A DNA stretch of 64,000 nucleotides from DATFVJ01 sp963712955 (GTDB lineage Bacteria > Actinomycetota > Actinomycetes > Streptosporangiales > Streptosporangiaceae). The stretch covers positions 220,570 through 284,569 of the forward strand of contig CAVQKF010000010.1 in assembly GCA_963712955.1 (NCBI GenBank). The letters run 5' to 3'. The notes beneath the pieces were generated by a model. That model saw only the letters and a list, made by a program, of their open reading frames with translations, was not told the DNA's origin and did not search any database. The first letter of the stretch is position 1; every line of letters begins with the position of its first letter. Position numbers and translations under genes: made by a program. Below, in pieces: positions 56,721 through 64,000 of this stretch.

Positions 56721-59447
56721 CTATCCGAGCAGCGATCGGAGCACATAGGGCATGATGCCACCGTGCCGGTAGTAGGCAGCCTCGCCTGGCGTGTCGATCC
56801 GGACGATGGCGCGGAACTCGACATCGCCGGCCCGCACGGTCACCTCACGCACTGCCTCGCCGGAGTTCAGCGCCTCGACCCCGGTGACGGAGAATTCCTC
56901 GCGCCCCGTCAGGCCGAGCGACGCGGCCGATTCGCCCCGCGGGTACTGCAGCGGCAGGACACCCATGCCAAGCAGGTTGGACCGGTGGATCCGCTCGTAT
57001 GACTCGGCGATCACCGCTCGGATCCCGAGCAGGGCCGTGCCTTTCGCCGCCCAGTCACGCGAAGATCCCGACCCGTACTCCTTGCCGCCGAGCACCACGA
57101 GCGGAGTCCCCTCGGCGGCGTACGCCTGGGCCGCTTCGTAGATCGTCATCTGCTCACCGGAAGGCAGTTTCACCGTGACCCCGCCCTCGGTACCGGGCGC
57201 GAGCAGGTTGCGGAGCCTGATGTTGCCGAACGTGCCGCGGATCATCACCTCGTGGTTGCCGCGCCGTGAACCGTAGGAGTTGAACGCCCGGCGCTCCACT
57301 CCGTGCGCGCGCAGGTAGTCACCGGCCGGGCTGTCCGCCTTGATCGCCCCGGCCGGGGAGATGTGGTCGGTAGTCACGGAGTCGCCAAGCATCGCGAGCA
57401 CTCGCGCGCCCTGGATGTCGGTCACCGGCGACGGGTCGCGGCTCATGCCGTCGAAGTACGGCGGCCGCCGCACGTAGGTCGACCCCGGATCCCATTCGAA
57501 GATGTCGCCCGCGGGGACAGGCAGCGATCGCCAGCGGTCATCCCCCGCGAACACGTCAGCGTAGTCCCGGGAGAACATCTCGGTGGCGACGGCCGACTCG
57601 ACGACGGACTCGATCTCGCCAGCGGACGGCCATATGTCGGCCAGGTAGACCGGCCGGCCGTCAGATCCGGTTCCAATCGGCTCGGTTGTCAGGTCGATGT
57701 CCATCGTCCCCGCGAGCGCGTAGGCCACCACGAGCGGCGGCGACGCCAGGTAGTTCATCTTCACGTCGGGGTTGATCCGGCCCTCGAAGTTCCGGTTGCC
57801 CGACAGCACGGAGACGACGGCCAGATCGCTGGCACTCACCGCCTCGCTGATCTCTTCGGCCAGCGGCCCGGAGTTGCCGATGCATGTCGTGCAGCCGTAG
57901 CCGACCAGGTTGAAGCCGAGCTTCTCCATGTAAGGGAGCAGCCCAGACCGCTCGTAGTAGTCCATGACTACCTTGGAACCCGGAGCCAGCGTGGTCTTCA
58001 CCCATGGCTTGCGGGACAGGCCAGCCTCCACCGCCCTCTTGGCGAGCAGGGCGGCACCGACCATTACCGACGGGTTGGACGTGTTCGTGCACGACGTGAT
58101 CGCGGCGATCACGACCGAACCGTGATCCACCCAGGTCTCTGTGCCGTCCTCCAGCCTCACCTGCACCTGCGAGGATGGGCGCGCGTGGGCCTCGTCAGCC
58201 ACCGGATCCGACGCGGGGAACGTGCCGGCGATACCATTGTCGAGGGTCGCGCCGGCCGGCACGTAGGCCCTGAGCGCCTCGCGGAACGCGTTGCGGGAAT
58301 CGCTGAGGGCCACACGGTCCTGTGGGCGCTTCGGACCCGCAAGCGACGGGACGACGGTGGACAGATCAAGCTCGAGGCGCTCGGAGAACCGGGGCTCGGT
58401 GCCCGCGTCGTGCCACAGGCCCTGCTCCTTGGCGTAGGCCTCCACCAGGGCGACATGCTCCTCGGGCCGACCGGTGAGGCGCAGGTAGGTCAGGGTTTCC
58501 GCGTCGATAGGGAAGATCGCGCACGTGGATCCGAACTCGGGGCTCATGTTCCCGATCGTCGCGCGGTTGGCGAGGGGCACCGCGCCCAAGCCGTCGCCGT
58601 AGAACTCGACGAACTTCCCCACCACGCCGTGCTTGCGCAGCCGTTCTGTGATAGTCAGGACGAGGTCGGTCGCCGTGGCGCCAGCGGGAAGCTCGCGGGT
58701 CAGCCGGACGCCCACGACGTTCGGGATGAGCATGCTGATCGGCTGGCCGAGCATGGCGGCCTCTGCCTCGATGCCGCCGACGCCCCAGCCGAGGACGCCG
58801 AGCCCATTGACCATCGTGGTATGGGAATCGGTGCCAACGCAGGTGTCCGGGTAGGCCATGGGCGGCCCGTCGCCCTCAGTGGTCATCACGACCCGGGCGA
58901 GATGCTCGAGGTTCACCTGGTGAACGATGCCCGTCCCTGGCGGCACCACCTTGAACTGACGGAATGCACCCTGGCCCCAGCGCAGGAACTGGTAGCGCTC
59001 CCTGTTGCGCTGGTACTCGAGGTCCACGTTCCGCTGGAACGCGTCCGGCCGCCCGAACACGTCCGCGATCACCGAATGGTCGATGACCAGCTCGGCGGGG
59101 ACCAACGGGTTGATCTTCGCCGGGTCGCCGCCGAGGTCGCGCATGGCCTCACGCATGACGGCGAGATCGACCACAGCCGGCACGCCTGTGAAGTCCTGCA
59201 TGATCACGCGCGCAGGGGTGAACTGGATCTCCGCGTCCGGCCTGGCGGCCGGGTCCCAGCTCGCTACCGCGGTGATGTCATCCGCGGCGATGCCTGCGGC
59301 GCCCTCGTTACGCAGCAGATTCTCGAGAAGGATCTTCAGGCTGAACGGGAGGCTGGCCGACCCGTCCACCGCGTCCAGGCGGTGCATCTCGTAGGTTGCG
59401 TCGCCGGCCCGCAGGCTGGCGCGGCTGCCGAAGCTGTTTCCTGGCAC
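56721..59447 (-). CDS. acnA: Aconitate hydratase A
   Basis: A 908-residue TCA-cycle enzyme converting citrate to isocitrate through cis-aconitate. GTG 59447, 9 bp after GGAGG, gives VPGNSFGSRASL; the longer upstream frame is not conserved. The three [4Fe-4S] cysteines are in ITSCTNTSNPSVM and GYGCTTCIGNSGPLAEE. VDHSVIADVFGR-like (IDHSVIADVFGRPDAF), DSHTTMVNGLGVLGWGVGG and the C-terminal swivel domain with GGKEYGSGSSRDWAAKG are as expected. The frame is intact. Two identical operator-like sites lie 115-180 bp upstream. Confidence 0.96.
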   Translation of the reverse strand: MPGNSFGSRASLRAGDATYEMHRLDAVDGSASLPFSLKILLENLLRNEGAAGIAADDITAVASWDPAARPDAEIQFTPARVIMQDFTGVPAVVDLAVMREAMRDLGGDPAKINPLVPAELVIDHSVIADVFGRPDAFQRNVDLEYQRNRERYQFLRWGQGAFRQFKVVPPGTGIVHQVNLEHLARVVMTTEGDGPPMAYPDTCVGTDSHTTMVNGLGVLGWGVGGIEAEAAMLGQPISMLIPNVVGVRLTRELPAGATATDLVLTITERLRKHGVVGKFVEFYGDGLGAVPLANRATIGNMSPEFGSTCAIFPIDAETLTYLRLTGRPEEHVALVEAYAKEQGLWHDAGTEPRFSERLELDLSTVVPSLAGPKRPQDRVALSDSRNAFREALRAYVPAGATLDNGIAGTFPASDPVADEAHARPSSQVQVRLEDGTETWVDHGSVVIAAITSCTNTSNPSVMVGAALLAKRAVEAGLSRKPWVKTTLAPGSKVVMDYYERSGLLPYMEKLGFNLVGYGCTTCIGNSGPLAEEISEAVSASDLAVVSVLSGNRNFEGRINPDVKMNYLASPPLVVAYALAGTMDIDLTTEPIGTGSDGRPVYLADIWPSAGEIESVVESAVATEMFSRDYADVFAGDDRWRSLPVPAGDIFEWDPGSTYVRRPPYFDGMSRDPSPVTDIQGARVLAMLGDSVTTDHISPAGAIKADSPAGDYLRAHGVERRAFNSYGSRRGNHEVMIRGTFGNIRLRNLLAPGTEGGVTVKLPSGEQMTIYEAAQAYAAEGTPLVVLGGKEYGSGSSRDWAAKGTALLGIRAVIAESYERIHRSNLLGMGVLPLQYPRGESAASLGLTGREEFSVTGVEALNSGEAVREVTVRAGDVEFRAIVRIDTPGEAAYYRHGGIMPYVLRSLLG

Positions 59448-59561
59448 AGCCGCCCACCTCCTCGCTGTTATGTCCGTTCTCTCCGCATCCTGCCCTAGCC
59501 GGACTGGCCGACACGCCACCGCCCCCAACGGCTGCCGCCGGGCGTCACCACCATGGTCAAA

Positions 59562-59579
59562 TATCTCGATATCAAGTTA
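59562..59579. promoter_or_regulatory. Operator-like site 1 upstream of acnA
   Basis: TATCTCGATATCAAGTTA is an imperfect palindrome centred on GATATC (CTCGATATCAAG). An identical 18-bp copy starts 46 bp further away. The position, 115 bp before the acnA GTG, and the symmetry suggest a repressor site. Streptomyces TamR, a MarR-family protein, is known to regulate aconitase, so a similar regulator is plausible (inference). Confidence 0.5.
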
Positions 59580-59607
59580 TTTGCCTGGTCCCACCTTAGT
59601 AAGGTCA

Positions 59608-59625
59608 TATCTCGATATCAAGTTA
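59608..59625. promoter_or_regulatory. Operator-like site 2 upstream of acnA
   Basis: Second exact copy of the 18-bp sequence at 59562-59579. Exact duplication in an AT-richer stretch of a very GC-rich contig argues for function, probably binding of a dimeric regulator at two sites of the acnA promoter. Confidence 0.5.
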
Positions 59626-59639
59626 CCGAAGTTAACATA

Positions 59640-60067
59640 ACCTTCCCGCTCGCCCCTGGCCCCACGGGAACCGTTACCTTGTGCCGGTCACCTGCCGGGT
59701 CAGGCGAAACGGCAGCGGTCTCCGCCACACCCACAACCGGTGACGTAGGTCATTTCGCTCTCCGGGACCACGCCGGCCGCCGCTCTCCGGGACCACGCCG
59801 GCCACCGCTGGCGGATCGTTCCCGCCGATGTGCCGCCTTGCTCGGACACGCGCCTGCATGCCCCCGCGGGCGTGGTGGAGTGGTCGTGCTAACCGCGCGC
59901 TTCTGCCGGCTGGGGACGCGATCACCGCGCCGCCGAGCGGCCCGCCGACAGAGCGGAGCACCTTCGGAACTCGGTGAGGGGGTCACCGGCAGTTGTCGAC
60001 CGGCGCGAAGCAGGGACCGTCATGGCAGGTCTACAATGCCCCGCCCTGGCCGGGATAATCTTTGGCG
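59640..60067. other. Intergenic region with a 22-bp direct duplication
   Basis: About 430 bp between the acnA operator region and the PAP2 gene. Open frames exist but have shadow-type composition. GCTCTCCGGGACCACGCCGG (plus CC) occurs twice, at 59757-59778 and 59782-59803. Nothing else is recognised. Confidence 0.5.
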
Positions 60068-60751
60068 GTGAGCTCCAGAAGGCCGCTTCGGCGCGTGGAG
60101 GACCTTGATCGGCAGATCATGGCGCGCATCGCGTCGACAGAATCGCCGGTCCTCGACTACGTACTTCCCCCGGTCAGCGAGGCGGCCAATCACAGCGTGC
60201 TGTGGCTGGCCATCGCGCTTGGAATGGCCGCTACAGGTAACAAGCGGGCCAGGCGGGCGGCACTGCGCGGCCTGGCGAGTGTCACGATCGCGAGTACGGC
60301 GGCCAACGTGGTGGCGAAGGGCCTAACAGGAAGGGCGCGGCCCGGCGGCGAGATCCCCGTGCTGCGGCGGCTGGTCCACGCGCCGACGACGACGTCGTTT
60401 CCTTCCGGCCACTCCGCGTCCGCCGCCGCGTTCGCGACCGGCGTCGCGCTCGAGATTCCGGGGCTCGCCGTACCGGTCGGCATCGTTGCCCTTGCGGTAG
60501 GAGCGTCCCGTCTTGCCACGGGTGTGCACTACCCGTCAGATGTGGTCGCGGGCTTCGCTATCGGAGCTGCCGCGGGGGCGCTGACGCTGCGCTGGGGGCC
60601 GCTGCGCCCGACACGGCCCGCTGACGCGATACCGCCACGGCAGGACGCGCCCGCCGCCCCGGCAGGGGATGGGCTCGTGCTCGCGGTCAACGGCTCCGCT
60701 GGAAGCACGTCGCGGTGGCTTGCCGAGCGGCTCCCCAGATGGCGGCGTTGA
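60068..60751 (+). CDS. PAP2-family membrane phosphatase, apparently truncated PAP2-DAGK fusion
   Basis: A 227-residue protein from GTG 60068 (TTG 60062 is an alternative). The three phosphatase motifs are KGLTGRARPGG, TTSFPSGHSASAAAFATG and SRLATGVHYPSDVVAGFAIG, in a multi-helix membrane domain. It dephosphorylates lipid phosphates such as undecaprenyl or phosphatidyl phosphates. After a Pro/Ala linker the last residues DGLVLAVNGSAGS resemble the first strand and glycine loop of a diacylglycerol kinase domain, which in many actinobacteria is fused behind PAP2. The kinase domain then stops within about 15 residues. The break coincides with a tandem duplication and the suspected contig junction. 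Confidence 0.85.
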   Translation: MSSRRPLRRVEDLDRQIMARIASTESPVLDYVLPPVSEAANHSVLWLAIALGMAATGNKRARRAALRGLASVTIASTAANVVAKGLTGRARPGGEIPVLRRLVHAPTTTSFPSGHSASAAAFATGVALEIPGLAVPVGIVALAVGASRLATGVHYPSDVVAGFAIGAAAGALTLRWGPLRPTRPADAIPPRQDAPAAPAGDGLVLAVNGSAGSTSRWLAERLPRWRR

Positions 60752-60901
60752 GCGCGAGCAGGCGCTCCACGACGCCGGCCCACAGCCCGGCCGGGACACG
60801 CCGCCGTGGTGTGCCAGGCCGGGCGTTGAGCGCGAGCAGGCGCTGCACGCCGCGGGCCCACAGCCCGGCCGGGACACGCCCGCCGTGGTGTGCCAGGCCG
60901 G
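60745..60901. repeat. Two tandem copies of a 78-79-bp unit
   Basis: A unit starting GCGTTGAGCGCGAGCAGGCG occurs at 60745-60822 and again at 60823-60901 with a few substitutions and one inserted C. It overlaps the end of the truncated PAP2 gene. No coding function is seen; the region up to about 61190 contains no gene I can support. Confidence 0.8.
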
Positions 60902-60998
60902 GCTGGTTCGTCAGCGTCCAGCTGATCGCCCCGGCCCGCTGCCGCAGCCAGTTCGGGCGATCTGGCTAGGTCCCGGCGCCCGCGGGCCAGCAGCACAA

Positions 60999-61064
60999 CT
61001 TCCCCCCGAAAACGTCACGAGAAATGGACATTCCGCCTGCCGGGACGACGTTTTCGGGGGGAAG
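60999..61064. repeat. 18-bp perfect inverted repeat
   Basis: CTTCCCCCCGAAAACGTC at 60999-61016 is exactly reverse-complemented by GACGTTTTCGGGGGGAAG at 61047-61064, with a 30-bp loop. It could be a terminator-like hairpin or a mobile palindromic repeat. It lies inside the suspected junction between the two sequence types. Confidence 0.85.
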
Positions 61065-61196
61065 TCGCAGGAACCAGCCCGCACCCCAATTCACGGCCGG
61101 CGCGCAGTGCGCTCGGATCACCGGCCGGGGCTCCGGTCGACGATGTAGGTAACCGCGGAGGGGCGCTCCGGGCCGGAGCGTGTCCAGTGTCATCTA

Positions 61197-61756
61197 TTGT
61201 TCCGCGAGGCGCGCACCCACAACAAGTTCACCGACGAGCCGATCTCCGACGAGACGCTGCACGAGCTTTACGACATCCTGAAGTTCGGCCCGACCTCGGC
61301 GAACAGTTCGCCGGCGCGGTTCCTGTTCCTGCGGACCAAGGAGGCCAAGGAGCGGCTGGCGCCGGCGTTGTCGTCGGGCAACATGGCGAAGACGATGGCG
61401 GCGCCGGTCACCGTGATCGTCGCCTACGATCCGAAATTCTACGAGAAGCTGCCGCAGCTGTTTCCGCACAATCCGGACGCGCAGTCGTGGTTCACCAGCA
61501 ACGACGCGCTGGCCGCGACCACGGCGTTCCGCAACGGCACGCTGCAGGGCGCCTACCTGATCATGGCGGCGCGCGCGCTGGGGCTGGATACCGGGGCGAT
61601 GTCGGGCTTCGACAACGACAAGGTGGACCAGGAGTTCCTGGCCCATCGCGGCTGGCGGTCGAACTTCCTGGTCAATCTCGGCCGCGGCGACTGGGCCGGG
61701 CGTGTTCCCGCGCTCGCCGCGCCTGCAGCTTCGACGAGGCCTGCGTGATGCTCTAG
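61197..61756 (+). CDS. Nitroreductase / malonic semialdehyde reductase (RutE/HadB-like), 5'-truncated and frameshifted
   Basis: The frame begins abruptly at LFREARTHNKFTDEPISDET; family members have about 12-15 residues before this, and no good start or ribosome site is visible, so the 5' end seems missing. Conserved blocks: ELYDILKFGPTSANSSPARF, KTMAAPVTVIVAYDPKFYEK, ALAATTAFRNGTLQGAYLIM, ARALGLDTGAMSGFDNDKVD and SNFLVNLGRGD. Near 61700 the frame shifts to the expected end FDEACVML, with TAG at 61754-61756. It is an FMN-dependent reductase of the RutE type. The wording of the sequence looks alphaproteobacterial, and it starts right after the region with odd repeats. Confidence 0.82.
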
Positions 61757-61791
61757 TGTTCCGGCTCTGACGGTCGATGCCCGGGCCCGGA

Positions 61792-61875
61792 TGTCATTGC
61801 GCGCCGCAGGCGAAGCAATCCCCGCATAAGTGCGCACCCCTGCGGGGATTGCTTCGCCTGCGGCGCGCAATGACA
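61792..61875. repeat. 35-bp perfect inverted repeat (palindromic intergenic element)
   Basis: The arms at 61792-61826 (starting TGTCATTGCGCGCCGCAGGC) and 61841-61875 are exact reverse complements with a 14-base loop. Elements of the type TCATTGCG...GAAGCAATCC are frequent intergenic repeats in alphaproteobacteria and some other groups, as far as I recall. It follows the nitroreductase gene and may also act as its terminator. The next ~380 bp, to 62258, hold no gene I can support. Confidence 0.9.
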
Positions 61876-62258
61876 CGGGGCGACACGGGCATCGAGCATC
61901 GGGAACAATACACCAGGAGGGCGGCGCGGTCTGAGCCACGGGTGATGCGCACAGGCGGTGTGGCAGACGGCCGGTATTTGCCCGCAGGGATGGCAGCCAT
62001 AAGCGCTGCCGCAAGGCAGGCTGCCCGCCTCGACCCGTCATGGCCGGGCCTGGGCGAGCCATCTACCCTCGATCCGTGCCCGAGGCAGCTTCGCCCGCGC
62101 AAGATCAATCGCGCGCCGATGGCCGCGCCATGTCCGGCCATGACGGTGAGGCCGCCGGTGCGCCGCACTGGCAATTCGGTTATGGTTGGGCGTCGTAAGG
62201 TCGGCCCGTGGAGTGCCGGCGCCGCTCGTTCGCCTGTCGGACAGGCGAGGCCGGGGAT

Positions 62259-62917
62259 GCTGATCCTCGCCCTCGAATTCGGCCTTGCGCATTGCTCCGC
62301 CGGCCTGGTGGCCGACGGCGCTGCTGCGCGGCGCGCCAGCAAGCAGGCTGGCCGCGGCCAGGCCGCGCTGCTGCCGGTGATGGTGCGCGGCGGTGCTGGA
62401 TGAGGCCGGGGTCGGCGGCGCGAACTCGACCTCATCGCGGTCACCGTCGGGCCGGGCAGCTTCACCGGGATCCGGGCGGGACTGGCGCTGGCGCATGGCA
62501 TCGCGCTCGGCGCCGGCGTGCCGGTGGTCGGCGTGACGGTCGGCGAGGCGCTGGCCGATGCGCTGCCGCATCTCGGCGGGCGGCAGCTATGGTCGGCGAT
62601 CGACAGCCGACGCGGCCGCGTCTTCCTGGAGCGCGATGGTGCGGTCACCGCGCCTGCGCTGGACAGCCTGCCGCGGGGCGGACGGGCGGTTGCGGTGGCG
62701 GGCGATGCGGCGGTCGCGGTCGCCGCCCGGCTGGCGGCGCGCGGCACCGACGTGATGCTGACCGACGCCCGGCTGCCGACCCCGCGCCACGTCGCGCATG
62801 GTCGGCGCTCGCCGCCTGCCGGCGACGCTGCCGCCGCTGGCCGCCCAGCCGCTCTATGTCGATCCGCCCGAGGCGCGGCTGCCGCAGGGCGGCTTGCGCC
62901 CGGCGCCCGTGGCGTGA
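62259..62917 (+). CDS. tsaB: tRNA threonylcarbamoyladenosine biosynthesis protein TsaB, frameshifted
   Basis: A TsaB homologue of about 220 residues when repaired; TsaB is the partner of TsaD in t6A modification of ANN-decoding tRNAs. From ATG 62259: MLILALEFGLAHCSAGLVAD, then in another frame LDLIAVTVGPGSFTGIRAGL-like text (seen as DLIAVTVGPGSFTGIRAGLA) and LAHGIALGAGVPVVGVTVGE. RQLWSAIDSRRGRVFLERDG, TDARLPTPRHVAH and the ending PLYVDPPEARLPQGGL follow, with TGA at 62915-62917. At least three indels are present. The GPGSFTGIRAGL motif is diagnostic. Gene order nitroreductase-tsaB-rimI is known to me from alphaproteobacteria. Confidence 0.82.
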
Positions 62918-63331
62918 GGGGCCGAGAGCGCTGCAACCGCCGCGACGTGGCGCATGTGCCGTACTGGCGGCGATCCATGCCGATGCCTTCCCGCCGCGCG
63001 AAGCCTGGGGCGAGGACGCGATCGCGCTGCAACTCGCGATGCCCGGCGTGTTCGGGCTGCTGTGCACACGCGGCGGCATGATCCTGGCCGCGGTCGCGGG
63101 AGACGAGGCCGAGGTGCTGACGCTGGCGGTCGTGCCGGAGCGCCGGCGCCGCGGCGTCGGCGCTGCTTGCTGGCCGCGGCGATGGCGGCGGCGCGCGAGC
63201 GCGGCGCACGGACGATGGTGCTGGAGGTCGCGATCGGCAACACCGCCGCGCGCGCGCTGTACAAACGGGCCGGGTTTGTCGAGGGCGGCCGCCGGCCGCG
63301 CTATTATGCCGACGGGTCGACGCGCTGGTGA
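62914..63331 (+). CDS. rimI: Ribosomal protein alanine N-acetyltransferase RimI-like, frameshifted
   Basis: A GNAT-family acetyltransferase following tsaB. In pieces: LAAIHADAFPPREAWGEDAI, ALQLAMPGVFGLLCTRGGMI, DEAEVLTLAVVPERRRRGVG (acetyl-CoA pyrophosphate loop RRRRGVG), AAAMAAARERGARTMVLEVA and NTAARALYKRAGFVEGGRRP, ending in RYYADG. These sit in two or three frames, with indels near 62960 and 63165. The true C-terminus is uncertain because another indel near 63320 may carry the frame into the repeats behind it. RimI acetylates the N-terminal alanine of ribosomal protein S18. It is commonly adjacent to tsaB. Confidence 0.78.
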
Positions 63332-63369
63332 TGCAGAGTCGGGCTGTAGCAGGGTACGCGCAACGCCGA

Positions 63370-63640
63370 CGATCCAACGGCCGGTGCCCAACACCCGGTG
63401 CCCGACGCCCAACGCCCAACGCCGCCGCCCAACGCCGACGCCGAAGACCCGGTGCCCGACGGCCGGTGCCCAACACCCGGTGCCCAACGCCCAGTGCCCA
63501 ACGCCCGGTGCCCAACGCCCAGTGCCCAACGCCCAACGCCGCCGCCCAACGCCGACGCCCAACACCCGGTGCCCAACGCCCAGTGCCCAACGCCCGACGC
63601 CGCCGCCCAACGCCGACGCCCAACACCCGACGCCCGAGCG
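63370..63640. repeat. GC-rich minisatellite of CCCAACGCC/CCCGGTG units
   Basis: About 270 bp built from irregular tandem copies of 9-10-bp units such as GGTGCCCAAC, GCCCAACGCC and GCCGACGCC. All frames are open on both strands, producing long meaningless frames (GVGRRRWALG-like or NAQCPTP-like). It lies between rimI and the oppositely oriented TusA-like gene. Confidence 0.88.
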
Positions 63641-63657
63641 CCGGCGATGTGCGGGTC

Positions 63658-63908
63658 AGGTGCCGCCGCGGCGCAGGCGCAGCAGGGTGACGCCGTCGGC
63701 GCCGGTCTCCTGTTCGACAGTTGCCCGGTGTGGCCTTGTTCGGTGGCGGTGCGGGGCACGTTGCGCACCGGTTCCTCGCCTTTGAGTTTCACCAGCAGGA
63801 TCTGGCCCGGCCGCATGCGGTCGAGTGCGAGGCGGGTTCGCACGAAGGTCATCGGGCAGGCTCGTGGGTGATGTCCAGAACGTGGTCGATCTCTTGCTGC
63901 GCTGTCAT
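63658..63908 (-). CDS. TusA/SirA-like sulfurtransferase, frameshifted
   Basis: A small sulfur-carrier protein of about 80 residues when repaired. From ATG 63908: MTAQQEIDHVLDITHE, then (after an indel near 63860) CPMTFVRTRLALDRMRPGQI, LLVKLKGEEPVRNVPRTATE and QGH. After another indel near 63725 it ends in EQETGADGVTLLRLRR and TGA at 63658-63660. The CPMTFVR segment holds the conserved Cys-Pro of TusA proteins, the persulfide-carrying cysteine. The sequence resembles the alphaproteobacterial TusA-family version. It is convergent with rimI. The remaining 92 bp to the window end contain nothing I can assign. Confidence 0.75.
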
Positions 63909-64000
63909 GATACTGGGCAATTCCCTGGTTGGCCAAATAACCGTTGCGAAACGTCGATCCCTGGCCATATATGCGCATAGTCAACCGCTGCGAAAGGGAT

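Noticed and set aside
59553..60071. 172-codon plus-strand frame between acnA and PAP2
   Set aside because: It starts inside the operator-like repeats and becomes Arg/Pro/Ala-rich with no recognisable features; noncoding is more likely.
61197..61756. RutE as evidence for a uracil-degrading rut operon linked to the purine island
   Set aside because: It lies 42 kb away in sequence of different taxonomic character, next to tsaB/rimI; no other rut genes are present.
61794..63626. 610-codon and related minus-strand frames rich in GVGRRRWALG repeats
   Set aside because: They read through the GC minisatellite and antisense of tsaB/rimI; they are open only because of repeat composition.

Overview
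The window is very GC-rich DNA. From its first base to about 60.7 kb it reads as a soil actinomycete of the filamentous, geosmin-producing type. The signs are an F420-type LLM oxidoreductase, a geosmin synthase, a family 2B encapsulin, frequent GTG/TTG starts, ATGA/GTGA gene overlaps and actinobacterial Ppk1, Dxs, FprA and AcnA proteins. The last ~2.8 kb (about 61.2-64.0 kb) looks different. It carries a RutE-like nitroreductase, tsaB, rimI and a TusA-like gene that read as alphaproteobacterial, plus a 35-bp palindrome of a type I associate with proteobacterial intergenic repeats. The contig may therefore be chimeric near 60.7-61.2 kb. At least eleven otherwise well conserved genes carry frameshifts, many of them compensated. 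This points to indel errors in the sequence rather than real decay.

Layout. (1) 0-1.1 kb: 5' part of ppk1 (minus). (2) 1.4-19.3 kb: a long plus-strand island for purine and carbamoyl catabolism. It has adenine deaminase, a BMP-type nucleoside ABC importer (lipoprotein, double ATPase, two permeases), two PLP fold-type II enzymes, a fused 2Fe-2S/molybdenum xanthine-dehydrogenase-like enzyme, an SsnA-like amidohydrolase, an LLM oxidoreductase, two different carbamoyltransferases in tandem, and carbamate kinase. Most junctions overlap by 4 bp, so this is a tight operon. It recalls the E. coli ygeW-ssnA-xdhD-yqeA purine region but has a different gene set. (3) 19.4-23.1 kb (minus): family 2B encapsulin shell, a 32-codon ORF resembling the start of a geosmin synthase, and a full two-domain geosmin synthase. 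(4) 23.8-29.0 kb (minus): a conventional three-subunit xanthine dehydrogenase with 8-oxoguanine deaminase. (5) 29.2-32.6 kb (minus): dxs and fprA. (6) 32.9-42.2 kb: MFS transporter, nine 76-bp tandem repeats, a membrane diguanylate cyclase, a lipoprotein, a secreted phosphoesterase and a secreted glucoamylase. (7) 42.6-49.6 kb: an ABC-ATPase/GAF/histidine-kinase fusion, its response regulator, and a complete CUT2 sugar importer. (8) 49.8-54.8 kb (minus): a CRP-like regulator followed by a STAND NTPase with a cyclase-like N-terminus and eleven TPRs. (9) 55.3-60.7 kb: CynX-type MFS, acnA with two upstream operator-like sites, and a PAP2 phosphatase. (10) 61.2-64 kb: the alphaproteobacterial-like segment.

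How the parts may work together. The importer and adenine deaminase feed purines to the molybdenum hydroxylases and amidohydrolases. The LLM and PLP enzymes could open and deaminate the products. The carbamoyltransferases plus carbamate kinase would recover ATP from carbamoyl groups. Dxs would supply isoprenoid precursor for the geosmin synthase, which is a candidate cargo of the encapsulin. The fused ABC-kinase probably senses sugar, or transporter state, for the importer encoded next to it.
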